A stretch of 43,689 bases of DNA, from positions 78,604 to 122,292 of the forward strand of contig NZ_FPAQ01000005.1 of NCBI RefSeq assembly GCF_900116405.1. The letters are read 5' to 3'. The notes under the pieces were generated by a model. The model was not told where the DNA came from, made no database searches, and saw only the letters and a program-made list of their open reading frames with translations. Shown one piece after another: positions 27,450-36,916 of this stretch. The first letter of the stretch is position 1, and every line of letters starts with the position of its first letter. The DNA is from Halomonas saccharevitans (GTDB lineage Bacteria; Pseudomonadota; Gammaproteobacteria; Pseudomonadales; Halomonadaceae). The translations under genes and the position numbers were made by a program.

Positions 27450-29780
27450 ATGCAACTTGCCGTGCTGGGAGGCTTCGCGATGGCGAGCCTGGCTCCGCTG
27501 CTGCACCAGTGGTTCGGGGCTCAGACGCCGCGGGTCATGGCCCTGCTGCCCGCCGCGATCGCCGCCTGGCTGCTCGGCCAGTGGCCGGTAATAGCCGCCG
27601 GCGAGGTCCTGCTGCTGGAGTGGGCTTGGGTGCCGGGGCTCGATATCACCCTGACCTTCCTGATCGACGGCCTATCTTGGCTATTTGCCCTGCTGATCAC
27701 GGTCATCGGCGCCCTGGTGCTGGTCTACTCCGGAGAGTACCTGCACGGCCATCGCGACCTGCCGCGTTTCCTGGTAGTGATCACCGCCTTCATGATGTCG
27801 ATGCTCGGCCTGGTGCTCGCCGACAACCTGGTCACGCTGTTCGTGTTCTGGGAGCTCACCAGCATCACCTCCTATCTGCTGATCGGTTTCAATCACACCG
27901 ATCCCGCGGCCCGCAAGGCGGCCCTGCAGGGGCTCTTCGTCACCGTGGGCGGCGGGCTGGCGCTGCTTGCCGGCTTCGTCATGCTCGCCGTGGCCGGCGA
28001 CAGCTGGTCGCTTGCCGAACTCGTGCAGCGCGGCGAGACGTTGCGCGACCATGCGCTCTACACGCCGCTGCTGCTCTGCGTGCTGATCGGCGCCTTCACC
28101 AAGTCGGCGCAGTTCCCCTTCCACTTCTGGTTGCCCAACGCCATGGCTGCCCCCACGCCGGTCTCGGCCTACCTGCACTCGGCGACCATGGTCAAGGCGG
28201 GCATCTACCTGCTGGCGCGGCTTCATCCGGCGCTGGGCGGCACCGAGCTCTGGGTGACCACCCTGTCGCTGGTCGGCGCGCTGACCATGGCCACCGGCGC
28301 CTTTCTGGCGATCCGGCACACCAACATCAAGACGCTGCTGGCTTACTCCACGGTGATGGCGCTGGGCACCCTGACCATGCTGCTCGGCCTCGGCACCCCC
28401 CAGGCGCTCACCGCCTTCGTGGTCTTCCTGCTGGCCCACTCGCTCTACAAGGGGGCGCTGTTCATGGTGGCCGGCATCCTCGACCATGAGACCGGCACCA
28501 AGGACGTCACCGCCATGGGTGGTCTGCGTCGGGCGATGCCGCGCACCGCCGCCGTGGCGGGTGCCGCGGCCCTCTCGCTGGCCGGGCTGCCGCCGCTGCT
28601 GGGCTTCGTCGGCAAGGAGGCGATGCTCGCCTCGGTGCTGGCCGCCGAGGCCTGGCGGCCGCTGATCCTGCTGCTCGCCTTCACGGCCGCCTTCCTGACC
28701 CTGGCCGTCGCCGCCATCGTCGCCCTGCGTCCCTTCTTCGGCGCCCCGCGCGAGACCCCGACCTCGCCCCACGAGGCGCCGTCGGCGATGCTCGCGGGGC
28801 CCGCGCTGCTGGCCGCGCTGTCGCTCGTCTTCGGCCTGGCGCCGGGCCTGCTCGACCCGCTGGTGGCTGCCACCCTGGCCGGCATCGGCGCGCCCGCGTC
28901 CGGCGTGCACCTGGCGCTGTGGCACGGGCTCAACCTGCCGCTGGCGCTGTCGCTGTTGAGCCTGGCGCTGGGCCTTCTGACCTACCGCTACTGGGATCGC
29001 CTGCGGGCGCGGCTGGCGTGCCTCGCGCCGCTCATGGCGCGCGGCCCCGAGGCCGGCTATGAGGCGCTGATGGCCGGCATGGTGGCCTTTGCCGGCTGGC
29101 AGACGCGGCTGCTGCAGAACGGACACATTCGCAACTACCTGGCCATGACCCTGCTGGTGCTGGTCGGCCTGGTCGGCCATGCGCTGTTCTTTCGCCACAC
29201 CTTCACGCTCGACGTCGACCTGGATGTCTACCTCCACGAGGCCGTGGTCGCCGGCCTGATGGTCGCCGGGGCCGTGGCCGCCTGCGTGATGCGCTCGCGC
29301 CTGGCGGCGGTGGCGGCGCTGGGCACCATGGGCTTCTCGATCGCCTTGACCTTCGTGCTGTTCAGCGCTCCGGATCTGGCGATCACCCAGCTGCTGGTGG
29401 AGACCCTGACGGTCATCCTGCTGGTGCTGGTGCTGTTTCGCCTGCCGCGATTCGCGACCCTCTCCACTCCGCTTGAGCGGCTGCGCGATCTCGCCGTCGC
29501 CGCTCTCACCGGCGGGCTGATCACCCTGCTGATGCTCTCGGTGCTCTCCGGGGAGCGCCTGCCGCGCATCTCAGACTACATGGTCGCCAACAGCCAGCCG
29601 CTCGGTCACGGCCACAACATCGTCAACGTCATCCTGGTCGACTTCCGGGCGCTGGATACCCTGGGCGAGATGTTCGTGCTGGCGCTGGCGGCCACCGGCG
29701 TCTATGCCATGCTGCGCTTTCATGCCCGGGACCACGCTACCGCGCGTCCCGCGCCGCCGAGGGAGAGCGACGATGGCTAA
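27450..29780 (+). CDS. mnhA: Mrp Na+/H+ antiporter subunit A (seven-gene operon)
   Basis: The 776-aa NuoL-like subunit has key residues Glu135 in [16 protein letters not shown] and Lys249 in [18 protein letters not shown]. It ends with the MrpA-specific C-terminal domain ([56 protein letters not shown]), but unlike the minus-strand operon has no fused MnhB domain. It overlaps mnhB by 8 nt. ATG 27450 has a GGGAGGGTGG SD; upstream in-frame codons lie in the promoter. First gene of A-B-C-D-E-F-G. Confidence 0.95.
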   Translation: MQLAVLGGFAMASLAPLLHQWFGAQTPRVMALLPAAIAAWLLGQWPVIAAGEVLLLEWAWVPGLDITLTFLIDGLSWLFALLITVIGALVLVYSGEYLHGHRDLPRFLVVITAFMMSMLGLVLADNLVTLFVFWELTSITSYLLIGFNHTDPAARKAALQGLFVTVGGGLALLAGFVMLAVAGDSWSLAELVQRGETLRDHALYTPLLLCVLIGAFTKSAQFPFHFWLPNAMAAPTPVSAYLHSATMVKAGIYLLARLHPALGGTELWVTTLSLVGALTMATGAFLAIRHTNIKTLLAYSTVMALGTLTMLLGLGTPQALTAFVVFLLAHSLYKGALFMVAGILDHETGTKDVTAMGGLRRAMPRTAAVAGAAALSLAGLPPLLGFVGKEAMLASVLAAEAWRPLILLLAFTAAFLTLAVAAIVALRPFFGAPRETPTSPHEAPSAMLAGPALLAALSLVFGLAPGLLDPLVAATLAGIGAPASGVHLALWHGLNLPLALSLLSLALGLLTYRYWDRLRARLACLAPLMARGPEAGYEALMAGMVAFAGWQTRLLQNGHIRNYLAMTLLVLVGLVGHALFFRHTFTLDVDLDVYLHEAVVAGLMVAGAVAACVMRSRLAAVAALGTMGFSIALTFVLFSAPDLAITQLLVETLTVILLVLVLFRLPRFATLSTPLERLRDLAVAALTGGLITLLMLSVLSGERLPRISDYMVANSQPLGHGHNIVNVILVDFRALDTLGEMFVLALAATGVYAMLRFHARDHATARPAPPRESDDG

Positions 29781-30207
29781 ATCGGGCACCTTGATCCTCA
29801 ACGCCGCGGCGCGGCTACTGCTGCCGCTGCAGCTGCTCTTTTCGCTGTTCCTGCTGCTGCGCGGCCACGACGAGCCGGGCGGGGGCTTCATCGCCGGGCT
29901 GGTGGCGGCGGCGGCCTTCGCGCTCTATCTCTTCGCCTTCGGGCGTCGCCCCCTGAGCCGAATGCTTGCGGTGTCGCCCCGCGACCTGGTCGCCATGGGA
30001 CTGCTGCTCGGGGTGGGCTCGACGCTGCCCGCATGGTGGGTCGGCGAGCCCTTCTTCACGGCCCAGTGGTGGACCATCCCGATCATCGACTTCAAGGCCT
30101 CGACGGTGCTGATCTTCGATGTCGGGGTCTACCTGGTGGTCGTGGGCTCGGTGCTCACGGCCATCACCGCCCTGGTCAAGACCGACCAGCATGAAGACGA
30201 ACGCTGA
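29773..30207 (+). CDS. mnhB: Mrp Na+/H+ antiporter subunit B (seven-gene operon)
   Basis: The 144-aa protein has four predicted helices and the MnhB signature [24 protein letters not shown]. It is followed by [11 protein letters not shown] and [23 protein letters not shown]. It matches the C-terminal domain of the fused A/B protein of the neighbouring operon. Its start overlaps the mnhA stop by 8 nt; mnhC follows after 9 nt. Confidence 0.94.
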   Translation: MAKSGTLILNAAARLLLPLQLLFSLFLLLRGHDEPGGGFIAGLVAAAAFALYLFAFGRRPLSRMLAVSPRDLVAMGLLLGVGSTLPAWWVGEPFFTAQWWTIPIIDFKASTVLIFDVGVYLVVVGSVLTAITALVKTDQHEDER

Positions 30208-30216
30208 GGAGGCGCC

Positions 30217-30564
30217 ATGGAACCCCTGATAGCCGTCGCGATCGGCATTCTCTTCGCCGCCGCCGTCTACATGATGCTGCGCCGCTCCATCGTCAAGCTG
30301 GTGATCGGGCTGATGCTGATCTCCAACGCCGCCAACCTGCTGATCTTCGCCACGGCGGGCATGGTGCGCGGCGCCCCACCGCTGGTGCCCGAGGGCCTCT
30401 CGGCGCCGGTGGGCCCGGTGGCCGACCCGCTGCCCCAGGCGCTGGTGCTCACGGCCATCGTCATCGCCTTCGGGGTGCTGTCGTTCGCCGTGGTGCTGGT
30501 GCGCCGCGCCTGGGAGATCGTGGGCGCCGATGACCTGGACAAGATGAGGGATACCGACACGTGA
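30217..30564 (+). CDS. mnhC: Mrp Na+/H+ antiporter subunit C (seven-gene operon)
   Basis: The 115-aa NuoK-like subunit has [29 protein letters not shown] and the hallmark [26 protein letters not shown]. Three helices and a short charged tail are predicted. It has a GAGGAGGC SD, and its stop overlaps the GTG start of mnhD by 4 nt (GTGA). Confidence 0.95.
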   Translation: MEPLIAVAIGILFAAAVYMMLRRSIVKLVIGLMLISNAANLLIFATAGMVRGAPPLVPEGLSAPVGPVADPLPQALVLTAIVIAFGVLSFAVVLVRRAWEIVGADDLDKMRDTDT

Positions 30565-32093
30565 CGCCTCAGATCGCGCTGCCCATCCTCATCCCGCTGC
30601 TGTCGGGCACCTTGTCGTTGCTGTTCTGGCGTTCCCGGAGCATGCAGCGCTTCATCGCCGTGGCCGGCACCGCGGGTCTGCTGCTGACCGGCCTGTGGCT
30701 CTTGGCCACGGTCCAGCGCGACGGAATCCAGGTGATGCACATGGGGAGCTGGACGGCACCCTTCGGCATCAGCCTGGTGGCCGACCTGCTGGGCGCGATC
30801 ATGGTGGTGCTCACCGGCATCATCGGCCTCGCCGTGGCGCTCTTCTCGCTGGCCACGGTAGGCCGCGGCCACGAGGCCTACGGCTATTTTCCGCTGATGC
30901 ACCTGCTGCTGGCCGGCGTCGCCGGGGCTTTTCTCACCGGCGATATCTTCAACCTCTACGTCTGGTTCGAGGTGATGCTGGTGGCCTCTTTCGCGCTGCT
31001 GATCCTGGGTAGCGAGAAGGCGCAGATGGAGGGGGCGATCAAGTACGTCACCCTCAACCTGGTCTCCTCGGTGACCTTCCTGGTCGCCGTGGGGCTGCTC
31101 TACGGCATGGTCGGCACGCTCAACATGGCCGACATCGCCCGTCGCCTGGCGACCCTCGAGGACGACGGCATGGTCGATGTCCTGGCGATGATGTTCATGG
31201 TGGCCTTCGGCATCAAGGCGGCGGCCTTCCCGCTGTTCTTCTGGCTGCCGGCCTCCTACCACACCCCGCCGGTGGCAGTCTCGGCGCTGTTCGCCGGCCT
31301 GCTGACCAAGGTCGGGGTCTATGCGCTCTACCGGGTGTTCACGCTGATCTTCCACCACAGCCCCGGCTACACCCATGAGATCCTGCTGTGGGGCGCAGGC
31401 CTCACCATGCTCTCCGGCGTGCTCGGGGCGGCGGCGCAGTTCGAGTTCCGCCGCATTTTGTCGTTTCACATCGTCAGCCAGATCGGCTATATGATCCTGG
31501 GCCTGGCGCTGTTCACGCCGCTGGCGATCATCGGCGGGGTCTTCTACATCATTCATCACATCATCGTGAAGACGAATCTCTTCCTGGTCAGCGGCATCGT
31601 CCACCGGCTGCGCGGCACCTACCAGCTCGCTTCGCTGGGCGGCTTCTATCGTAGCCACCCCTGGCTTGCCGTGCTGTTTTTGATCCCGGCGCTGTCGCTT
31701 GCCGGCATGCCACCGCTGTCGGGCTTCTTCGCCAAGTTCATCGTGATACGCGCCGGCATCGAGGCCGAGGCCTACGGGGTGACCTTCATCGCCCTGCTGG
31801 TGGGGCTGCTCACCCTCTATTCGATGATCAAGATCTGGGCCGAGGTGTTCTGGAAGGCGGCGCCGGAAGAGGAGCTCGAGGCCGTGCCGGCGGTCGAGCC
31901 GCGGGCGATGTGGCTGATGTCGGCGACGGTAGCGGGCCTGGCGCTGTGTACCCTGTTCATCGGACTCAACGCCGGACCGATCTACGCCCTGGCCGAGGCC
32001 TCGGCCGGCCAACTGCTGGCGCCCGAGCGCTACATCGAGGCGGTTCTTGGATCAGGAATAGAGCCGGGCACAGCGGGGGAGGGCACGCCATGA
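30561..32093 (+). CDS. mnhD: Mrp Na+/H+ antiporter subunit D (seven-gene operon)
   Basis: The 510-aa NuoN/M-like proton channel subunit has Glu137 in [16 protein letters not shown], the functionally essential helix-5 glutamate known from Bacillus MrpD. The core segment [36 protein letters not shown] carries the Lys. It starts with GTG overlapping the mnhC stop and ends overlapping the mnhE ATG by 4 nt, so translation is coupled on both sides. Confidence 0.95.
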   Translation: MTPQIALPILIPLLSGTLSLLFWRSRSMQRFIAVAGTAGLLLTGLWLLATVQRDGIQVMHMGSWTAPFGISLVADLLGAIMVVLTGIIGLAVALFSLATVGRGHEAYGYFPLMHLLLAGVAGAFLTGDIFNLYVWFEVMLVASFALLILGSEKAQMEGAIKYVTLNLVSSVTFLVAVGLLYGMVGTLNMADIARRLATLEDDGMVDVLAMMFMVAFGIKAAAFPLFFWLPASYHTPPVAVSALFAGLLTKVGVYALYRVFTLIFHHSPGYTHEILLWGAGLTMLSGVLGAAAQFEFRRILSFHIVSQIGYMILGLALFTPLAIIGGVFYIIHHIIVKTNLFLVSGIVHRLRGTYQLASLGGFYRSHPWLAVLFLIPALSLAGMPPLSGFFAKFIVIRAGIEAEAYGVTFIALLVGLLTLYSMIKIWAEVFWKAAPEEELEAVPAVEPRAMWLMSATVAGLALCTLFIGLNAGPIYALAEASAGQLLAPERYIEAVLGSGIEPGTAGEGTP

Positions 32094-32563
32094 TCGGAGC
32101 CGCCTGGAACCTGATGCTCGGCTTCGCCTGGATCGTGCTCACCGGCGATTTCAGTGGCCGCAACCTGCTGGCCGGGCTGCTCTTCGGCTACCTGGTGCTG
32201 GCGCTCATCCAGCCCCAGGTGCCGGCGCTGACCGGGAATGCCCAGCGCCTGCCGCGACTGATCCGCTTCATCGGTTTCTTCCTCAAGGAGCTGGTGATGG
32301 CCAACCTCAAGGTCGCCTTCGATATCATCACTCCGACCTGGTACATGAAGCCGGGGGTGATCGCCATGCCGCTGCGGGCCACCACCGAATTCGAGATCGC
32401 CCTGGTCGCCAACTTGATTTCGCTGACGCCGGGCACCCTGAGCCTCGACGTCTCCGACGACCGCCGCGTGCTCTACATCCATGCCATGTTCCTGGACGAC
32501 GAACCGGCGCTGCGGCGCAGCCTGGCCGAGCTCGAGCGCCGGGCGCTGGCCCTGTTCCACTAG
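32090..32563 (+). CDS. mnhE: Mrp Na+/H+ antiporter subunit E (seven-gene operon)
   Basis: The 157-aa protein has N-terminal helices ([33 protein letters not shown]) and the conserved [19 protein letters not shown] and [17 protein letters not shown] motifs. It overlaps mnhD by 4 nt (ATGA). mnhF follows after 37 nt, the widest gap in this operon. Confidence 0.94.
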   Translation: MIGAAWNLMLGFAWIVLTGDFSGRNLLAGLLFGYLVLALIQPQVPALTGNAQRLPRLIRFIGFFLKELVMANLKVAFDIITPTWYMKPGVIAMPLRATTEFEIALVANLISLTPGTLSLDVSDDRRVLYIHAMFLDDEPALRRSLAELERRALALFH

Positions 32564-32600
32564 AGCCGAGCCTTTTCCATTCGACATAGGAGGTGATCCG

Positions 32601-32870
32601 GTGTCCCCCGTGATCCTTGTGAGCCTGGCGGTGATGGTCCTGGCGCTGTGCCTGGCCTTCGTTCGCCTGTTCCGCGGCCCCACCCTGCCGGATCGAGTGG
32701 TGGCCCTGGAGCTCTTCTCGTCGATCCTCGTCGGCATCATCGGGGTGATCGCCATCGCCACCGACGTGCCGAGCCTGTTGGACGTGGCCATCGTCATGGC
32801 GCTGATGGCCTTCATGGCCGCCATCGGCTTCGCCCGTTTCCTGGAGCGCGGAGGACCCCGCGATGATTGA
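32601..32870 (+). CDS. mnhF: Mrp Na+/H+ antiporter subunit F (seven-gene operon)
   Basis: The 89-aa protein has three helices and the motif RLFRGPTLPDRVVALELFSSILVGIIGVIAIATD. The GTG at 32601 is chosen because the near-perfect anti-SD match AGGAGGTGAT (32589-32598) lies just before it, and because the resulting N-terminus is family-like. The longer in-frame ORF from 32481 lies inside mnhE and is not real. It overlaps mnhG by 8 nt. Confidence 0.92.
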   Translation: MSPVILVSLAVMVLALCLAFVRLFRGPTLPDRVVALELFSSILVGIIGVIAIATDVPSLLDVAIVMALMAFMAAIGFARFLERGGPRDD

Positions 32871-33267
32871 GACCCTCGAGGGCGGCCTGATCCTTGCCGG
32901 CGCGCTCTTCATGTTCCTGGCGGCGTTGGGGGTGCTGCGCATGCCCGACCTGCTCACCCGCATGCACGCCACCACCAAGGCGGCGACCCTGGGCACCGCC
33001 CTGATCATGCTGGCGGTGGCGCTGCACTTCGCCGAGGTGGCGGTGGTGGCGCGCGCCTTCGGGGTGATCCTCTTCATCATGATGACCGCCCCGGTGGCGG
33101 CCCACGTGATCGGTCGGGCGGGCTATATCGTCGGTGCCCGGCTGTGGGCGGGCACCGTCAAGGACGAGCTCAAGCCCCACTTCGACCCCCTGACCCGCGA
33201 CTTGAAGAGCGGCGCGCCGGCCGAAGAGCACGAGCGTCGCCCCCCCGACGAGCCGGACGCCTCCTGA
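32863..33267 (+). CDS. mnhG: Mrp Na+/H+ antiporter subunit G (seven-gene operon)
   Basis: The 134-aa protein has three helices and the core FLAALGVLRMPDLLTRMHATTKAATLGTALIM, followed by LFIMMTAPVAAHVIGRAGYI. The hydrophilic tail (about 35 residues, PAEEHERRPPDEPDAS) is longer than usual. It is the last gene of the operon, with a strong terminator 35 nt downstream. Confidence 0.94.
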   Translation: MIETLEGGLILAGALFMFLAALGVLRMPDLLTRMHATTKAATLGTALIMLAVALHFAEVAVVARAFGVILFIMMTAPVAAHVIGRAGYIVGARLWAGTVKDELKPHFDPLTRDLKSGAPAEEHERRPPDEPDAS

Positions 33268-33302
33268 CATTCGCGCTCCTCCCATGCGCAACGACCGCCG
33301 AT

Positions 33303-33330
33303 GGGGCCGCCTTAGGGCGGCCCCTTCTCG
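33303..33330 (+). terminator. Terminator of the seven-gene Mrp operon
   Basis: The perfect 9-bp stem GGGGCCGCC (33303-33311) / GGCGGCCCC (33316-33324) has a TTAG loop and is followed by TTCTCGTT. Confidence 0.82.
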
Positions 33331-33422
33331 TTGGGTCATGAGGGTTGGCCCCTGGAGGAGTGGTCGTGAGCAGCGGCCGCGTTGAATGACTCGTCGCCGT
33401 CCTGGTGGCCGCCGGAGTTTTT

Positions 33423-33442
33423 ATTTGTACAAATGCTATACT
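33423..33442 (+). promoter_or_regulatory. Promoter/operator of the DUF2256-cryptochrome genes
   Basis: A perfect 12-bp palindrome ATTTGTACAAAT (33423-33434) lies immediately upstream of a TATACT -10 (33437-33442). No good -35 hexamer is found 17 bp upstream, so an activator or an unusual sigma factor is likely to be needed. The 11-mer TTGTACAAATG (33425-33435) is identical to that before the other photolyase and hemH (20109-20119). Confidence 0.55.
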
Positions 33443-33476
33443 ATTAAAGCGTCATGTCCACCTTTGAGGCTGCCTC

Positions 33477-33629
33477 ATGCATCGCAAGCCGCATCTCCCG
33501 CACAAGGTCTGCGCCCACTGTGCGCGCTCCTTCGCCTGGCGACGCAAGTGGTCACGCTGCTGGGAGGAGGTTCGCCACTGCAGCGGGCGCTGTCGCCGCG
33601 AGGCTCGACGCCAGGAGCGAGTGCTATGA
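33477..33629 (+). CDS. DUF2256 micro-protein (50 aa) linked to cryptochrome
   Basis: This short gene overlaps larger spurious frames. It begins MHRKPHLPHKVCAHC and has Cys12, Cys15, Cys35 and Cys39 in a zinc-ribbon-like arrangement, the ARSFAWRRKWSRCWEEV core and a basic Arg-rich C-terminus. This is the pattern of DUF2256, a small family repeatedly found beside cryptochromes/photolyases; the function is unknown and zinc or nucleic-acid binding is inferred. GAGG at 33466-33469 is well placed for ATG 33477. Its TGA overlaps the cryptochrome ATG by 4 nt (ATGA), so the two are translationally coupled. Confidence 0.88.
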   Translation: MHRKPHLPHKVCAHCARSFAWRRKWSRCWEEVRHCSGRCRREARRQERVL

Positions 33630-35026
33630 ACCGGACCCTGATATGGCTGCGCGGCGACCTGCGCCTGGCCGATAATTCGCTGTTTTTCTTCGCCACGCCC
33701 CCGGAGGCGCTGATCTGTGTGTTTGCGCTGGATGAGGCCTGGCTCGAGCCGCCGCCCGGGTTAGAGACGCCGCGCATCGGGCCTGCTCGCCTGCGCTTTT
33801 TGTGGGAGAGCCTGATCGAGCTGCGCGGCGAGCTGCTCAAGCGCGGCAGCGACCTGCTGGTGCGCATCGGAGACCCCGTCCAGGTGATGGCGGGACTGAT
33901 CGACGAGTACGCCCTCGACGAGGTGAGGGTGCGTGCCGACCCCGGCTGGGAGGAGCAGCAGGCCGTGGCGCAGCTGGCCACGCGGCTGGGCGAGGGGGTG
34001 GCGCTGAGCTGTCATGACACCGGCATGCTGCTCGATGAGGCCTCGCTGCCCACGGCGCTCGACGAGCTGCCGGGGAGCTTTTCCGCATTTCGCCGCCGGG
34101 TCGAGCGCGCCTGGGCGATTCCCGATGCCGCCCCGGCGCCGGTGACCCTGCCCGGCTGGCCCGAGGGCGCGCCGCGCGGCTTTCCGCCGCTGGGTCAGGT
34201 GTGCGCCCAGGCGGCCGGCTGGGCGCCGGACGCCCGCGGCGAGTTCGCCTTTGCCGGCGGCGAGGCGGCGGGCCTGGCGCGCCTCGATCACTACCTCTGG
34301 CAGAGCGGGGCCATCGCCCGCTACAAGCAGACCCGCAACGGCCTGGTGGGTGCTGATTTTTCCACCCGGCTCTCGCCGTGGCTCGCCCACGGCTGCCTGT
34401 CGGCGCGTCAGGTACGCGATGCGGTGTGCGCCTGGGAGGCCCGGCACGGGGCCAGCGAGTCGAGCTACTGGGTCGTGTTCGAACTCTTGTGGCGCGAGTA
34501 CTTCCACTGGGCGGCGCGTCAGGAGGGCTCGGCGCTTTATGGCGACCGTCGGCTGCCAGCGCCGGGCGACGGCTTTCGCACCTGGTGCGAGGGGCGTACC
34601 GGGGTGCCCTTCGTGGATGCGGCGATGCGCGAGCTCTCTGCCACCGGCTGGCTTTCCAACCGCGCGCGTCAGAACGTGGCGAGCTTCCTGATCAACGAGC
34701 TGGAAGGCGACTGGCGGCTGGGGGCGGCCTGGTTCGAGGCCTGCCTGGTCGATTACGATGTGGCCAGCAACTGGGGCAACTGGCGCTATGTGGCCGGGGT
34801 GGGGCGCGACACCCGTGATCGCTGGTTCAACGTGCTCAAGCAGGCGCGCGACTACGATCCCGCGGGCAACTACGTCGCCCACTGGCAGCCCGAGCTCGCC
34901 GAACTGCCGCCCGGCCAGGCCCGGCATCAGCCCTGGCGGGTGGCGCCCAGGCGCTTCGCCTCGCCCGTGGTGGAGGCGGCGGGCTGGCGCGATTGGCTGC
35001 TGCCCCAGGAGACCCGGGATGACTAG
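33626..35026 (+). CDS. DASH-type cryptochrome/photolyase
   Basis: The 466-aa flavoprotein has an N-terminal alpha/beta antenna domain (TLIWLRGDLRLADNSL) and a C-terminal FAD domain. The latter has the DASH-type motifs YKQTRNGLVGADFSTRLSPWL, RQNVASFLINELEGDWRLGAAWFE, and SNWGNWRYVAGVGRDTRDRWFN followed by LKQARDYDP. Cry-DASH proteins use blue light to repair cyclobutane dimers in single-stranded DNA and may signal. ATG 33626 is used because it overlaps the DUF2256 stop and gives the standard N-terminus; the longer frame from 33386 runs through the promoter. Together with the (6-4)-type enzyme it gives the organism two complementary light-repair proteins. Confidence 0.94.
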   Translation: MNRTLIWLRGDLRLADNSLFFFATPPEALICVFALDEAWLEPPPGLETPRIGPARLRFLWESLIELRGELLKRGSDLLVRIGDPVQVMAGLIDEYALDEVRVRADPGWEEQQAVAQLATRLGEGVALSCHDTGMLLDEASLPTALDELPGSFSAFRRRVERAWAIPDAAPAPVTLPGWPEGAPRGFPPLGQVCAQAAGWAPDARGEFAFAGGEAAGLARLDHYLWQSGAIARYKQTRNGLVGADFSTRLSPWLAHGCLSARQVRDAVCAWEARHGASESSYWVVFELLWREYFHWAARQEGSALYGDRRLPAPGDGFRTWCEGRTGVPFVDAAMRELSATGWLSNRARQNVASFLINELEGDWRLGAAWFEACLVDYDVASNWGNWRYVAGVGRDTRDRWFNVLKQARDYDPAGNYVAHWQPELAELPPGQARHQPWRVAPRRFASPVVEAAGWRDWLLPQETRDD

Positions 35027-35096
35027 CCCGAGGGTGTGCCCGATCCCCAGCACCGCCGCCGCTTCCATTCCCTCTCTTCCTGGATAAGGAGCCGCC

Positions 35097-35552
35097 ATGA
35101 ACCGTATCGCCACGCCCACCTTGCCCCGGCTGCTGGGCCTGGCCGGCCTGCTTCCGTTCGTCGCGACGGCGGCGGCGACCTGGCTTGCGCCAATCGCCTG
35201 GCAGGTCGTCGCCATCCGCGCCTTCCTCGCCTATGCCGCGGTAATTCTCTCCTTCCTGGGCGGGGTGCAGTGGGGCGTGGCCATGTGCCGGGAGCGTCCC
35301 GGCGAGGCGCCGTTTCGCGCACGCATGCTGCTTGCCATGGTGCCGAGCCTGCTGGCCTGGCCGGCGCTGCTGCTGCATCCGCTCACCGGCGCCTGGGTGC
35401 TGGTCGCGGGCTTTCTGCTGGTGCGCTTCCACGAGCGCTCCCGGGACGGTCGGGCGCAGCTGCCCGACTGGTATCAATCCCTGCGTACGCTCCTGACCCT
35501 GGTGGTACTGGCCTGTCATGGTCTGGTGATCTGGCGGCTCACCGGCGCCTGA
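35097..35552 (+). CDS. DUF3429 membrane protein
   Basis: The 151-aa protein has about four or five membrane segments (LLGLAGLLPFVATAAATWL, FLAYAAVILSFLGGVQWGVAM, MLLAMVPSLLAWPALLL, LLTLVVLACHGLVIW). SFLGGVQWG is the hallmark of the DUF3429 family. Its function is unknown. In several proteobacteria it lies near photolyase or light-stress genes, as here, 70 nt after the DASH cryptochrome, so it could be part of the same regulon. The SD AAGGAG precedes ATG 35097. Confidence 0.86.
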   Translation: MNRIATPTLPRLLGLAGLLPFVATAAATWLAPIAWQVVAIRAFLAYAAVILSFLGGVQWGVAMCRERPGEAPFRARMLLAMVPSLLAWPALLLHPLTGAWVLVAGFLLVRFHERSRDGRAQLPDWYQSLRTLLTLVVLACHGLVIWRLTGA

Positions 35553-35624
35553 AGGGGCTTTCCTGACGGGCGCTTCTGGGCGATGATCGCCCGGTTAAAT
35601 GGACAATGCCCTGCAGGAGCGACG

Positions 35625-36896
35625 ATGAAACGGATGCTGACCCCCCCTCTGCTATTGGCCCTGCTGGCCGGCTGTCAGGCGGCCCCGCCCAGCGAGGCCC
35701 AGGCACAGACGCCTGACGGGGCGACCACGGCGGCCGTCGCCGAGACCGCCCAGCCGGCGGACACGGCGCCGGCCGCGGTGGCGAACTTTCAGGGCTGGCT
35801 ATCCCGCTTTCGGCGCGAGGCGAGGGCCGAGGGTATCGCCGAGGCGACCCTGGCGCAGGCGCTGGACGGCCTGCGCTACCGCCCGCGGGTGATCGAACTC
35901 GACCGTTCTCAGCCCGAGTTCGTGCGGCCGATCTGGCAGTACCTGGACAGCGCCGTGTCGTCGACCCGGGTCAGCAACGGGCAGGCGCGTCTGGCCGAGC
36001 ACCGCGACACGGCCCGTGAGATGGAGCGTCGCTACGGGGTGCCGGCCGAGGTGATCGTCGCCATCTGGGGCATCGAGAGCAACTACGGCGGCAACTTCGG
36101 CGACTTCTCGACCCTCGAGGCGCTGGCCACCCTGGCCTTCGAGGGCCGCCGGAGCGACTTCGCCCGCACCGAGCTGCTCGCGGCGCTGCGCATCCTCGAG
36201 GCGGGGGATATCTCGCCCGAGCGCATGATCGGCTCCTGGGCCGGCGCCATGGGGCACACCCAGTTCATCCCCTCGAGCTTCGTGGCCTACGCCGTGGACG
36301 GCGATGGCGACGGGCGTCGCGATATCTGGGGCAGCATCCCCGACGTGATGGCCTCCACCGCCCACTATCTCGACCGCGCCGGCTGGCAGGCGGGTGAGCC
36401 CTGGGGCGTCGAGGTCCGTCTCCCCGAGGGGTTCGACTACGCCCGTACCGAGCTCTCTCATCGCCTCTCGAGCGCCGAGTGGGCCGAGCAGGGCGTGCGC
36501 ACCCTGAGCGGCGAGCCGCTGCCCGAGTTCGGCGCCGCCTCGGTGATCGTGCCCGCCGGCGCCGAGGGCCCGGCCTTCCTGGTGGGGCGCAACTTCCGGG
36601 CGATCCTGCGCTACAACAACGCCACCAGCTATGCCCTGGCGGTGGGTGTGCTCTCCGACGAGATCGCCGGCCGCGAGGGCGTGGTGCAGGCCTGGCCCCG
36701 GGAGCAGCAGCCGCTGAGCCGCGGCCAGGTGCGCGAGATGCAGCGCCTGCTCAACGAGCGCGGCTTCGAGGTGGGCGCGCCGGATGGCATCATGGGCCCC
36801 AATACCCGGCGCGGTCTGCGCGCCTTTCAGGGCGCCATCGGCGTCACGCCGGATGGCTTCGCGACCCTCACCCTGCTCCAGCGCCTGCGGCGCTGA
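35625..36896 (+). CDS. mltB: Lytic murein transglycosylase, MltB family lipoprotein
   Basis: The 423-aa protein has a lipoprotein signal peptide with lipobox LAGC (Cys18), then a low-complexity Ala/Pro/Gln linker to about residue 55. The SLT_2 catalytic domain follows with WGIESNYGG, in which Glu151 is the predicted catalytic acid, and with MGHTQFIPSSF and DGDGDGRRDIW. A C-terminal peptidoglycan-binding domain (LSRGQVREMQRLLNERGFEVGAPDGIMGPNTRRGLRAFQ) completes it. It cleaves glycan strands to 1,6-anhydro-muropeptides at the inner face of the outer membrane. ATG 35625 (AGGAGCG SD) gives the lipobox; the upstream in-frame start at 35583 does not. The presence of the PG-binding module places it in the MltB2/MltB3-like branch. 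Confidence 0.92.
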   Translation: MKRMLTPPLLLALLAGCQAAPPSEAQAQTPDGATTAAVAETAQPADTAPAAVANFQGWLSRFRREARAEGIAEATLAQALDGLRYRPRVIELDRSQPEFVRPIWQYLDSAVSSTRVSNGQARLAEHRDTAREMERRYGVPAEVIVAIWGIESNYGGNFGDFSTLEALATLAFEGRRSDFARTELLAALRILEAGDISPERMIGSWAGAMGHTQFIPSSFVAYAVDGDGDGRRDIWGSIPDVMASTAHYLDRAGWQAGEPWGVEVRLPEGFDYARTELSHRLSSAEWAEQGVRTLSGEPLPEFGAASVIVPAGAEGPAFLVGRNFRAILRYNNATSYALAVGVLSDEIAGREGVVQAWPREQQPLSRGQVREMQRLLNERGFEVGAPDGIMGPNTRRGLRAFQGAIGVTPDGFATLTLLQRLRR

Positions 36897-36916
36897 GCAC
36901 CGTTTCGGAGGTGATC

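Noticed and set aside
33454..33675. 73-aa ORF in another frame over the DUF2256 gene
   Set aside because: It is Ala/Arg/Ser-rich low-complexity sequence; the frame starting at 33477 has the conserved Cys/Trp/Arg pattern and proper coupling to the cryptochrome.
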